A stretch of 24,789 bases of DNA, taken from positions 1-24,789 of IMG/VR virus record IMGVR_UViG_3300000117_000232. One strand, given 5' to 3'. The notes under the pieces were generated by a model. The model searched no databases. It had not been told where the DNA came from and saw only the letters and a list, made by a program, of their open reading frames with translations. Numbering within the stretch: the stretch's first letter is position 1; every line of letters begins with the position of its first letter. Made by a program: the position numbers and the translations under genes. Source of the DNA: a virus. Of this stretch, positions 7,461 to 16,600 are shown one piece after another.

Positions 7461-9436
7461 TATGTTGCCATTCCTCTAACTACTGGTGCTGCAATACCTT
7501 CTACGATACCATCAGTAACCTTATCAAACATAGTTTGATTACCATTGTTTAAACCGTACTCCGTAAGAATAGTATTTATTTTCTCTTGGTCATTAGCTTT
7601 TAATATATTCAACCACTCTGCTGATGTCTCATCCATTCTCTCTCCTAGATACTGGTAAGAATAGTTACGCCAAGGTGAAGCTATATCTTCGTATGTTAAG
7701 TTCTCCTCGTACAAATCAGTAGTAAATAATGCTTTCCTAATGTTCTTAAGTTTATCTTCTATCATAGCTATACCTACTGCTTCGCTCTCTGCGTTCCTAA
7801 GTATTCCTGCATACTCATCTAAGTTAGCATTCTCAAACTCTGCAAAGTTAGGTCCTAACCATTTCTGTGCTAAAGATTTTACTTGTGCATATCCAGCTTG
7901 TGTAGTTTCTATTGGTAACTCTTGTGTTCCTTCTAACCAAGTTATTAATTGATTGTCTCTTTCAATACCTGCTAGTGGGTCACCTAAACCTTGTGCCTGT
8001 CTAGCCCATGTTAGTTCTGTCCAGTTACCTGTTGTAAGCTGTGTTGCAAAAAACTCTACCAAACTATCTCCATCTGCATTAACAACTTCATCAGCATTTG
8101 ATACACCGTTTTGTCTAAGTATTTCTGCTGCTCTAATTCTGTTGTTATCTAAAAATGCTTTAGCATCTGCTGGTAAATTATCTATGTCTTGACCTTGTGA
8201 TGTGAGTAACCAATCTCTTTGTTCTTGTGTATGTGTTTGCCACCATTCTGTTCCTTGCCATTCATAGTCAGCTATAGTTCTGTCTTCTACAATACCTTCT
8301 AGCCACAATGAATACAGCTCATCTGTTTCCATCCAGGGCTGTACTTTCTTTACCTTAGCAAAGTTATCTACCATAGTGTCAAATGGATTAGACAATCCTA
8401 ATTTTATGTCACCATCAATTTCGTTGTATCCACCTAGCCATAATGAGTTATTCCAATCTTCTTCATCTTCACTAATGTTCCTAATACCTGGCATACCTGT
8501 AGTAAAGAAACCAGATAACTCGTCATCACTAGCTTTGTATCTAATAAACATATTTGTTCCTGGTATTCCAAATGTTAAATACTTTTGTCCAGTTGCATCT
8601 TGCCATATCTGTGAACCCATACGACCAAAGTCTGTAGTTGTTTCACCACCAGTAACAACTGGAGGTTCAGTAGCACCACCAGTACTAGCTCCATCTGTTA
8701 CTTGTCCAAGTATCTCTTGTAAAGATTTATTAGATGAGAAGTCATCTTGACCTAAACCTGCAAATTCTGGTAGTTCCCATCCCCAAGTAAACCCTTCTGG
8801 TTTACCTGCTTCTGTTGATGTAGCCCATGAGCCACTATCGTATCTACCCCAGTACAATTTATCTGGTGCACCAGTGGCTGTAGGTGCAGTGGTAGCTCCG
8901 TTACCTGCATCATCATCACCTCTTGATGCGTAAAAATCTGACAATGCTTTATTAGCATCTTGTATTGTTGCGTAGTACTTAGGATTACCAGTCATAAATT
9001 CTGCAAACTCTGCACTGGTACCTTTAAAAGCACTTTCGTTTCCATACATATCGAAGATTGTGTATGTATTGTCTATATCTTTTTTATCAATCTCTTTAGG
9101 CAAATCTAAACCAGTAGACCCTGTTGGTATAAAACTTGGAGTAAATGTTGCATCACTAGGTATAGATATATTCTCAATAATAGTATCGATAGATGGCTTC
9201 ATTGCTTCCTGGTCTTCTTTAGGTAGCATAGATATAAGTTCATCTTTAGCTTTTTGTTTAGCTTCTTGAGCTTTTTGTTTAGCTTCTTGTTGTTCTGCTA
9301 GTTTAAACAGCTTAGCATCAGAAGGTAAAGATTTAGCTGCTTCTGCTTTATCTCTATCAGATACTAATTTATCGTACTGTCTTCTGTTTATTTGTCCTTC
9401 AATTAATTGTTTAAGTAAGTCATAATATTTTGCCAT
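7460..9436 (-). CDS. Large internal virion protein candidate (658 aa)
   Basis: The N-terminus (residues 1-85) is a charged helix with a duplicated heptad QEAKQKA (50-56 and 57-63). Residues 90-270 are Gly/Thr/Asp-rich and probably flexible (TGGATEPPVVTGGETT). The C-terminal half is helical with many Trp/Tyr residues (WQGTEWWQTHTQEQRDWLL, TWARQAQGLGDP, YEDIASPWRNYSYQYLGERM). The YEDIA-x-PWR...LGER element recalls large proteins of actinobacterial phages that travel with the 286-aa family; this is recollection, not a computed match. No enzyme motif seen. It starts in a TAATG overlap with the preceding gene and ends in another with the next, so the three genes are translationally coupled. I infer a structural part of the ejection machine. 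Confidence 0.5.
   Translation of the reverse strand: MAKYYDLLKQLIEGQINRRQYDKLVSDRDKAEAAKSLPSDAKLFKLAEQQEAKQKAQEAKQKAKDELISMLPKEDQEAMKPSIDTIIENISIPSDATFTPSFIPTGSTGLDLPKEIDKKDIDNTYTIFDMYGNESAFKGTSAEFAEFMTGNPKYYATIQDANKALSDFYASRGDDDAGNGATTAPTATGAPDKLYWGRYDSGSWATSTEAGKPEGFTWGWELPEFAGLGQDDFSSNKSLQEILGQVTDGASTGGATEPPVVTGGETTTDFGRMGSQIWQDATGQKYLTFGIPGTNMFIRYKASDDELSGFFTTGMPGIRNISEDEEDWNNSLWLGGYNEIDGDIKLGLSNPFDTMVDNFAKVKKVQPWMETDELYSLWLEGIVEDRTIADYEWQGTEWWQTHTQEQRDWLLTSQGQDIDNLPADAKAFLDNNRIRAAEILRQNGVSNADEVVNADGDSLVEFFATQLTTGNWTELTWARQAQGLGDPLAGIERDNQLITWLEGTQELPIETTQAGYAQVKSLAQKWLGPNFAEFENANLDEYAGILRNAESEAVGIAMIEDKLKNIRKALFTTDLYEENLTYEDIASPWRNYSYQYLGERMDETSAEWLNILKANDQEKINTILTEYGLNNGNQTMFDKVTDGIVEGIAAPVVRGMAT
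9248..9289 (-). repeat. Perfect 21-bp tandem duplication
   Basis: Positions 9248-9268 and 9269-9289 are identical. On the coding strand each copy encodes the seven residues QEAKQKA, so the duplication adds one full coiled-coil heptad to the N-terminal helix of the 658-aa protein and keeps the frame. Perfect identity at the DNA level implies a recent slippage event. Confidence 0.95.
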
Positions 9437-11631
9437 TAGCTATCTGTTCCTGCATATAAGTCTTGTGCTATTCTACCATATACATCTTCAAATAAAGAGT
9501 TATGTATCTCTTTGGTTAGCTTATAACCTATAGAATATTTGTCTGAATAACCAGCTTCTTGAAAACCTTCCCAAAAATTTCTACCAAAACTATCCCCATC
9601 ATCTGTATTTTTTGCTGTTGCTAAACCTTTGCCAACATCTGCTGCTAATAAAGCTAACTCATAAGCTGTATATGCTGCAAGAGCTGGTGCTGATATAGCA
9701 GCTAGTCCTAGTCTTGGTAATAATTTTCTAATTCCTGTTTCAATAATAACATCCCCAGGTGCGAGTGCTGTCATAGCTCCACCAAAACTAAACTTACCTG
9801 CTTTCTTTGCAAAGTCCATAGCTGTTGATGATATAGCTTTACCAATCTTTGGGTCTTTTAATACATTTTCTACATCTGGTAACTTAGATTTGTCCACATA
9901 CTCTGCAATATCTTCTGGTGTTTCTGCAATAAGTTTTTTTATTTCTGGTTTAGTTCCAGCAGTTTCTGGTAAGTTACCAACAAAATCTATAACATCTTCT
10001 ATCATATCTATTTTTTTTGGTGTTACTTCTATAATTAATGTGTCTGGTGCTGTATTGTTTACACCAGATTTGACAATACCTAAAATACCCATATTCTCGA
10101 ACTTAGAAGTATTAAAGTTATAGAACTTAACATCCACATTCTTATTTGCATTTGTGTAATTTAAAAATTCTTTTAGTGGTCTAATATGAAATATTTCACC
10201 AGCAGGTGGTTGTATTTCAAACACAGAAAAAGCATTGTCTATAGTAGGCTTTAACATATTTGTCATTTCCTGTATAGTCTGTTGTACCTCTGGTACTAAA
10301 CCTGGTGTTGCTTTTCTTAGTTCAAACATTTTTTCTACAAACTCTGGTGACACAGCACCTGTTGCTCTTAGTGCGTTGTCCGATAATACAAACCCAATGT
10401 CGTTATAACTTTGTGCTAAAGGTTCACCAGGACTTTGTAACCATTGGTGTAAATAACTTTTAGCGTCCAGTGATGAACCAACATCCATTGTGTTTAATAA
10501 ATTTTTACCAACATCCGTGTCTAATGCTTCTATTAAATCTTCGGCATAAGGTACTTCATATCCAGCAGATATAGATTGTACTGTTGTCGAGAAATCTTTA
10601 TACGCTTGTTCAAGACCTTCCATTATATTATGTAAACTTGATGTATCGAAATCTGGATTATATGCACCTGTTACATTACCATTTATGTAATTTATTAAAT
10701 TATTTCTAAACGCTTCAACATATCTGTTAGTAGTATTTTTTATACCATACCAAGCATTGTCTGATAGTAAATCTACTGTATCTGAAAAAGAACCAGCAAT
10801 ATCTTTTCTCCCTACTGGGCTATATTCTATTTCGTCTAATAGTTTTTCTATATATGGACCATGCACTGGGTCTTGCAAAGCAGAATGTAGTTCTAATGTT
10901 TGTCTATTAAATTGACTTTCACCAACAAATTGTCTTGAAAGTTCTATAGGTACTCTCAATGTGTCGTTAACTGCAGATGGAAATATCATTGCAGCATTTG
11001 CACCTTTGTCTTGGTATTTAATAAAAAACTCTGTTGTCATATCTACACCATCTGTTCTTGTATACACACTTTCTATATCATCTAAAAATTCTTTAGACAA
11101 TTCAGCTTCATCTATACCATATTCTGCTATCAGTTGTGGTATTACATCTAAATCTTCTTGGTCTAATACCTTTTTGAATGTAACAGTATTACCAATGTAT
11201 TCAGATAAATGTAATGCAAATTGTTTTAAATATACAGGTAAATCATTAAACTCCTCTAACTGATATGCTTTGTGGTCTACAAATATTTCGTCAGCAAACT
11301 CTGCAACTTTCATTAATTTATCTACAAATTTTTCTTCTGTTAAACTACCTATTGCTGATACTTCATCTAAGTTATGGTATGACTTAATAGATAAATCTGG
11401 ATAATTCATGTGGTTGTCTAGTATGTCAATAATAAAATCAAATCTATTCTCTGGTGTACCTATGTTTTGTAACTCTGCTTTTGGTATAGTCACATATAAG
11501 TTTGGATGTATTTCATCTGTACCAATTAATAAATTAGCAATATTTTGTCTAATTAATTTTGCGTTTATATCTATTGAGGCTAACGCTTCGTTTATGTTGT
11601 CTATGTATTGTTGGTATGCTCCATCACTCAT
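9436..11631 (-). CDS. Internal virion protein with hydrophobic C-terminal segment (731 aa)
   Basis: Mostly helical, no recognised enzyme motif. Near the C-terminus (about residues 637-664) lies the hydrophobic run LGLAAISAPALAAYTAYELA followed by LLAADVG. It is preceded by Gly/Ala-rich sequence (FSFGGAMTALAPGDV), long enough for a membrane-spanning or amphipathic hairpin. In a short-tailed phage this suits an ejection protein that enters the host membrane. I choose ATG 11631 (MSDGAYQQY) because it forms the ATGAGTGA overlap with the 62-aa gene, the same junction as used by the 319-aa gene. An in-frame TTG at 11643 would add four residues but has no better SD. Function inferred from position and the hydrophobic segment. 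Confidence 0.5.
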   Translation of the reverse strand: MSDGAYQQYIDNINEALASIDINAKLIRQNIANLLIGTDEIHPNLYVTIPKAELQNIGTPENRFDFIIDILDNHMNYPDLSIKSYHNLDEVSAIGSLTEEKFVDKLMKVAEFADEIFVDHKAYQLEEFNDLPVYLKQFALHLSEYIGNTVTFKKVLDQEDLDVIPQLIAEYGIDEAELSKEFLDDIESVYTRTDGVDMTTEFFIKYQDKGANAAMIFPSAVNDTLRVPIELSRQFVGESQFNRQTLELHSALQDPVHGPYIEKLLDEIEYSPVGRKDIAGSFSDTVDLLSDNAWYGIKNTTNRYVEAFRNNLINYINGNVTGAYNPDFDTSSLHNIMEGLEQAYKDFSTTVQSISAGYEVPYAEDLIEALDTDVGKNLLNTMDVGSSLDAKSYLHQWLQSPGEPLAQSYNDIGFVLSDNALRATGAVSPEFVEKMFELRKATPGLVPEVQQTIQEMTNMLKPTIDNAFSVFEIQPPAGEIFHIRPLKEFLNYTNANKNVDVKFYNFNTSKFENMGILGIVKSGVNNTAPDTLIIEVTPKKIDMIEDVIDFVGNLPETAGTKPEIKKLIAETPEDIAEYVDKSKLPDVENVLKDPKIGKAISSTAMDFAKKAGKFSFGGAMTALAPGDVIIETGIRKLLPRLGLAAISAPALAAYTAYELALLAADVGKGLATAKNTDDGDSFGRNFWEGFQEAGYSDKYSIGYKLTKEIHNSLFEDVYGRIAQDLYAGTDS

Positions 11632-11812
11632 TTTCTTTATCAAACTTTTTACTATTTATTTGTACAAGTAACGCATCAGTTGCAGCATCACTAACTATCT
11701 TCATAACTTCTGGATTTTTTAAATCTAATTCCATCATGTTTTCACGAACCCATTCACCATAATATAAACCATCTTTATCTAATTGTGATTTATCAAATTT
11801 AGTCAGAGCCAT
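11624..11812 (-). CDS. Small unknown protein (62 aa)
   Basis: A 62-residue charged protein beginning MALTKFDKSQLDKDGLYYGE, with a predicted helical rest (NPEVMKIVSDAATDALLVQI) and an acidic-basic C-terminus ending in FDKENE. It has GAGG five bases before its ATG, overlaps the transglycosylase gene by 14 bases and the 731-aa gene by eight. That tight packing and the SD support a real gene. I do not recognise a family. A cofactor or assembly partner of the neighbouring ejection proteins is possible but unproven. Confidence 0.6.
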   Translation of the reverse strand: MALTKFDKSQLDKDGLYYGEWVRENMMELDLKNPEVMKIVSDAATDALLVQINSKKFDKENE

Positions 11813-12650
11813 AAAAACCTCTTAGTACATCTAAGACTGTTTTTTGGTCATCAGATAACTGTGCATAATCTGTATTGACATTAACATCATTGCTAATCTT
11901 TGGTAAATTTTTTCTACCTCTTTGTTCATTTACAGATGCCTCTAGTAATTGTATTACTTGTGCTCTGGTTTTACTTTTGAAATCATCCACAGTAGGTTGT
12001 CCAAACATATTTGTTATACCTTGACTTCTAGATGTTGTATCTATTGAAGTATCTTTAGGCATAGTAGTTGCAGTAGTAGGAGGTACTGTAGTAGTACTAG
12101 ATGTAGTGGTACTAGATGTAGTAGGTGTAGTATCAGCAAAGTCTATATCGTTATAATTTTTTATATAACCTATAGCTTCTGTAATCTCTGCATCTAAAGC
12201 ATCTTTAAATATTAATTCTTGGTCTGCTGCCAAGTTTTTCATGTTTGGCTTTATGTATTCTTTATAAGTTGTCCAAGCATCAAAGGGGTCTGGTCCATAA
12301 GACTTAGGGTTTTTTCTTCTGTAATTCATTATGTGTACTGCAAACTTAGTTGCGTAGTCTATGTCGTACTTAACTTTATTTGTAAACTCATCTAATGATA
12401 AAACTTCGCCTTGTTCTGCATAAAAGTTCTTAACCATATTGTCTGGTTCTTGTCCTTTAAAATACTGTGGTGGGTTTATTTGCCACAAACCTTTATCATT
12501 AGGGTCTGTATCTCCATCTATACCATGTTTAAACTTGCTTTCAAGATATGCAATAGCCAGTAATATACCAGCATCATCACCAGAAACTTGCTCATCAAAC
12601 AACATTTGTTTTACTTCTTCAACTGTAAACTGTTGCACTGCTTCTTCCAT
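11799..12650 (-). CDS. Lytic transglycosylase-like virion enzyme (283 aa)
   Basis: Probable peptidoglycan-cleaving enzyme of the virion that opens the cell wall for DNA entry. Residues 25-65 show the lysozyme-like/SLT signature: a helix with the candidate catalytic Glu37 (LLAIAYLESKFKHG), then NDKGLWQINPPQYF (GLWQIN, 54-59). Residues 100-135 hold a second helical stretch with DPFDAWTTYKEY, typical of the end of such domains. A Thr/Ser/Pro linker at about 174-207 (PTTSSTTTSSTTTVPP) leads to a short helical C-terminal domain (DDFKSKTRAQVIQLLEASV). The linker composition resembles that of actinobacterial proteins. No signal peptide is seen, fitting a virion protein. The start is a TAATG overlap with the 319-aa gene. 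Confidence 0.75.
   Translation of the reverse strand: MEEAVQQFTVEEVKQMLFDEQVSGDDAGILLAIAYLESKFKHGIDGDTDPNDKGLWQINPPQYFKGQEPDNMVKNFYAEQGEVLSLDEFTNKVKYDIDYATKFAVHIMNYRRKNPKSYGPDPFDAWTTYKEYIKPNMKNLAADQELIFKDALDAEITEAIGYIKNYNDIDFADTTPTTSSTTTSSTTTVPPTTATTMPKDTSIDTTSRSQGITNMFGQPTVDDFKSKTRAQVIQLLEASVNEQRGRKNLPKISNDVNVNTDYAQLSDDQKTVLDVLRGFYGSD
12095..12124 (-). repeat. 15-bp tandem repeat in the Thr/Ser linker
   Basis: TACTAGATGTAGTGG (12095-12109) is followed directly by TACTAGATGTAGTAG (12110-12124), one mismatch. The coding strand reads repeated TTSST in the transglycosylase linker, so slippage can lengthen the linker in frame. Confidence 0.85.
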
Positions 12651-13609
12651 TATCTTTGTACACCCCTTCTAGATAGATTAGTTAATCCAGCTATTGTTGC
12701 TGCACCTCTAGCTCTTGTAGCTTCTGTTTCTCCTGCAACTCTTGCAGCTTCTTCTCTTGGTGCAAATACTTCTTCTTCGATACCAGCTAAGTCTTCTGCA
12801 AACTGTTCAGCATCTGCTTCTTCTGCAGGTGTTGCTGGTATTAATCTACCACCAACTGGTGTAGATGGGTCAAATGCTAACCTACCTTCTGTACCAGCAG
12901 ATAGTCCTTGTATCTCTTGATTAAACAAACCAATACGATTGTTTATCTTACTGGTAATGTAATCTTTTTCTTCTTGACTAAGTGGTGCACCTTTTCTCGC
13001 CTTTGACTTTGCTAGTAACTCATCAACAATATCATCCATCTGGTCACTTTCAATAACTGGTGCTTTAGTCTTTGCAGATTTTCTTACAGACATATCTGTT
13101 CTAAGTACACCTAGGCTTTGCACCCAGTCTAACTTACCACCATTGTTCATAGAAAACTCCATAAGTCTTCTAATACCTTTAGTAAATTCCTCATCTACCA
13201 TAGAACCTTGTGTCTTTGTTAAGTCAATAAGACCAACACTAGCTAACTGATTTTTTAAAATAATTCTTAACCCTGGTGCTATATCTCTAGCTACTTCACC
13301 AGCCATATATGGATAGTAAATAAAGTTATAACCTTTAGCTTTTAAATATTCTTGTGCATCTATTGTTGTTTGTTTAGTTACATACTCTCCTGTAGTGCTA
13401 TCAAACCTAGTTATTTCTTCATCATATTTACTTTGAAATCCATCACCTAAAGGTTTGTTAGTATCTACACCATCAGATAGTAAATCTAATACCCACTGTG
13501 CTGTAGGTGTAGCGTCACCTAAACCTGGTTGTGTAGGTAATCTTGGTGCATCTTCTACACCACCAATACCTCTTGGTATTGTGTATCCTTTAGTTTCGTT
13601 TTCACTCAT
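12650..13609 (-). CDS. Unknown virion-associated protein, partner of the transglycosylase (319 aa)
   Basis: N-terminal 40 residues are Pro/Gly-rich (YTIPRGIGG, APRLPTQPGLGD). Residues about 110-175 contain a small helical domain (RIILKNQLASVGLIDLTK, then EEFTKGIRRLMEFSMNNGG and WVQSLGVL). It resembles a domain found upstream of, or fused to, cell-wall lytic domains in actinobacterial phages; this is a recollection. A Lys/Asp-rich helical part follows (DDIVDELLAKSKARKG), then an acidic, Ala/Glu-rich C-terminus ending with basic RGVQR. Start ATG 13609 overlaps the giant gene's stop (ATGAGTGA) with AGGAG nine bases upstream. Placed directly before the transglycosylase, it may help position that enzyme. 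No catalytic motif seen. Confidence 0.5.
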   Translation of the reverse strand: MSENETKGYTIPRGIGGVEDAPRLPTQPGLGDATPTAQWVLDLLSDGVDTNKPLGDGFQSKYDEEITRFDSTTGEYVTKQTTIDAQEYLKAKGYNFIYYPYMAGEVARDIAPGLRIILKNQLASVGLIDLTKTQGSMVDEEFTKGIRRLMEFSMNNGGKLDWVQSLGVLRTDMSVRKSAKTKAPVIESDQMDDIVDELLAKSKARKGAPLSQEEKDYITSKINNRIGLFNQEIQGLSAGTEGRLAFDPSTPVGGRLIPATPAEEADAEQFAEDLAGIEEEVFAPREEAARVAGETEATRARGAATIAGLTNLSRRGVQR

Positions 13610-16600
13610 CTGATAAATCTCCTAGACCAAATCTTGTTACTTCATTATAAAACACATCTTGGAAGACTGGTAGGAACTCTGGAGTTTCTTGTGCTAAGTT
13701 TGCTCCGTACTTATACAGTCCATCTCTAATAAGTTGTGCTTCTTCTGATGTTTGTGTTCTTAACCATACTACTGCATTTTCTTTCAGTGGTATGTTTTTT
13801 CCAATCTGTATACCTTTAATTATTTCATTTCTGTAATTTAGATAATCACTTACTTCTGGATATAAACCTCCTAATGCTTCAACTCTTGGGTCTGTAATAG
13901 CTTGTTCAAGTATTGGTATTACTAAATCCCAATCAAAAGTATCTGGTATTTCTTTGCCTGGCAATAATGTAGCTACCTGTGCTGGGTCTACTTGATAAGC
14001 TAAAGGAAACATTTTTCTTAATGTGAGCTCTAGTTCTGCTTTCTCTATTTTCTGTTCGTTTGCTGTGTATCTTTCTTTATCCCACTTACCTTGGTATCTC
14101 TCTAGCATAGCTCTTTCTACAAGTGATGCTGCAAAAGTAGCCGCTCTCCAATATAACTCCTCTTTGTTAAGTGGTGTTATATTACCTAGACCTTTTTGTA
14201 TTCCATAAGATGTGTAATCTACTTCACCTGTTCCCAGTTTGTCAAAGAAATATAAAATAGATGAACCATAATCACCGTAGAGTTCTGGATTTTCCATTAA
14301 GAAATCGTACTCTGGTTTTGTTCTAGCCATAGGTCCACTCTCTGATATGCTCTTACCTTTAAGTTGTAACTGTGCAGATGTAAATGATGTCTCCATATCA
14401 TAGATATCTAATCCAAGTAACCTTACAACATCTAAAGTTGCTTCATAGTCTGCTTGTTTGCTACCCATAGTAAGAGCATATTGTTCTCTTAGGTCTTGAT
14501 AAAAACCATGTATAACTGACAACTCAACAAAGCTATTCCACACAACACCAGATGGTTCCTGTGAAGTACCATACCATTCATTAAAAGTATCGTCTTCTGT
14601 ATTTATACGATATAACACATTTAGTTTTGGAACTAATGGGTTAATGTTTCTATCCCAGGCTTTTAACTGGTATATGTTATCTCGTATAACTGCTGCTGTA
14701 TTGAAAATAAACTCTGGGTCATCTGACTTATTAGGATAAAGTATTGATGCTATCTGTACTGATTGTGTAGTAGCAAGCATATATAAATCTTCATCTACAC
14801 CAGAGATACCTAGTTTGCTTGATACTGCATTGAGTAAGTTTTTACCTGTAGCTGGTAGGTTTTCTTCTACGAGTATTTCACCTAGTATATCTTTTATGTC
14901 TCCACTACCCATACTGTCAAATGGCAAACCAAACTGAAAGATAGTTCTTTCTAGTAATCTTCTAATTTCTGGATTATCTCTAGTAACAAATCCTGTTGGT
15001 ATAGCAACTACTGGTCCTAATGGTGGTAACAATCCACCACCAGCTACACCTAAAGCTGATATAGGTAAACTTCTTTTAAGTATGATATTGCTATCTTCCA
15101 TGCTTATATCATCACTCCATAAACCTTCACCTTCTGTCTTTACATAATTTTCTAATGCTGTTCCACCTACAGGTATAATTAAATACTTCTCACCAAACTT
15201 ATCTGAATACACATAGTTATTCTCTATACCTTTTCTGTAAGCAAATCCTACTTGTGCTCCTGCTCTAGGGTTAGCAGCAGCTAGTTGTGTCCACCTACCT
15301 AGTACCTCTCTGTATGCTTCAAAGAAAGGTAGTCCTACTTTGTATGCTTCTGCTAGGTATCCTCTTTCTAATAAGTTGTACAATAATCTGTTGTGTAATT
15401 CAAAGGCATAAGCAGATGATGATTTGTTTAAATCATTAAAGGTCATGTTTCTAACAGTGTCACTTCGTATATCATCTAGGTCTAACATTGTGTGATACTC
15501 AATTTCTGTAAACTGTGATATAACACCACTCTTTCTTGCATTATTCATAACAAGTTTTCCAGACTTACTATCTACCATTGCGAGTAGTCCTGTTTGCTGC
15601 ATAAGTTCTGCTACATCATCATATTTAGCATTACCCATCTGTAGTACTTTTCTTAGTTCTTTGATTGTAGGAGTAGGATTTTCTTTAATTAAGTTTTTAA
15701 AATCAGTAGTTATATTGTAAGTATTTTTACCTGTATCTTTATGAAACTCTCTTATTGCACGACTAAATTGCATATCTTGTGATGTATCTAACACACCATC
15801 TACTAACACATTTCGTCTAGGTAGTGATGAATAGTATGCACCAATCTTTGTATTCTCGTCACCTAATCTAATTCTACCTGCAGTCTCTACGCTGTATGCT
15901 TTGCTTTCTGCATTAGCTAAGTTTAAATCTAATTCTATTTGGTTCTTAGATACAGACTGCAATACTCTAGGTGCATATTTATTGTCTGCATTATATGCAA
16001 CGAAGGTTACAGCATCATCAGTTACCTGTAATCTTTGCTTTACAGTTTTTTTCATTACTTCTTCTATTTGTTCAAAAGGAACTTCTGCATCTGTTAGATT
16101 TCTTTTAACTGCAGCAACTAAATCACCAGGTAAATTGATTACATTATCTGGGTCGTAATGTGCATCTAATATATCTTGTAAAGATTTTCTAGTAGCAAAC
16201 ACTAAGTTGCTTTCTAAGAAGTGATAATACGCTTGTTTAAATGTAGGTATTCGTGATAGTGTTGCTTCTGATTGACCTACTGCAAAGAATAGTGCATCCA
16301 TAAATGCACCATACTTAGCTGCAAAACCTTTTGTTTGATTAACTACTCCTGGTACAGTGAATGGCAAATCTTCTAATACTTCTAACATCATTGGAGTGAT
16401 GTCTTCTTTAATCTTCTTTTTATTAATTTGTTTAGCAACATCAATACTTCTAATGTTTGTTCTACCAATTTTTCCTTGTGCAATTATATCCATAAGGTCT
16501 TGCTGGTTAGCAGTAAAGTTAGATATTGTCATTTTGTGATGTTTAACAAAATCTATAAAGTCTTGTTGTGTTGTAATAACTGGTATAACTTGTGATGATT

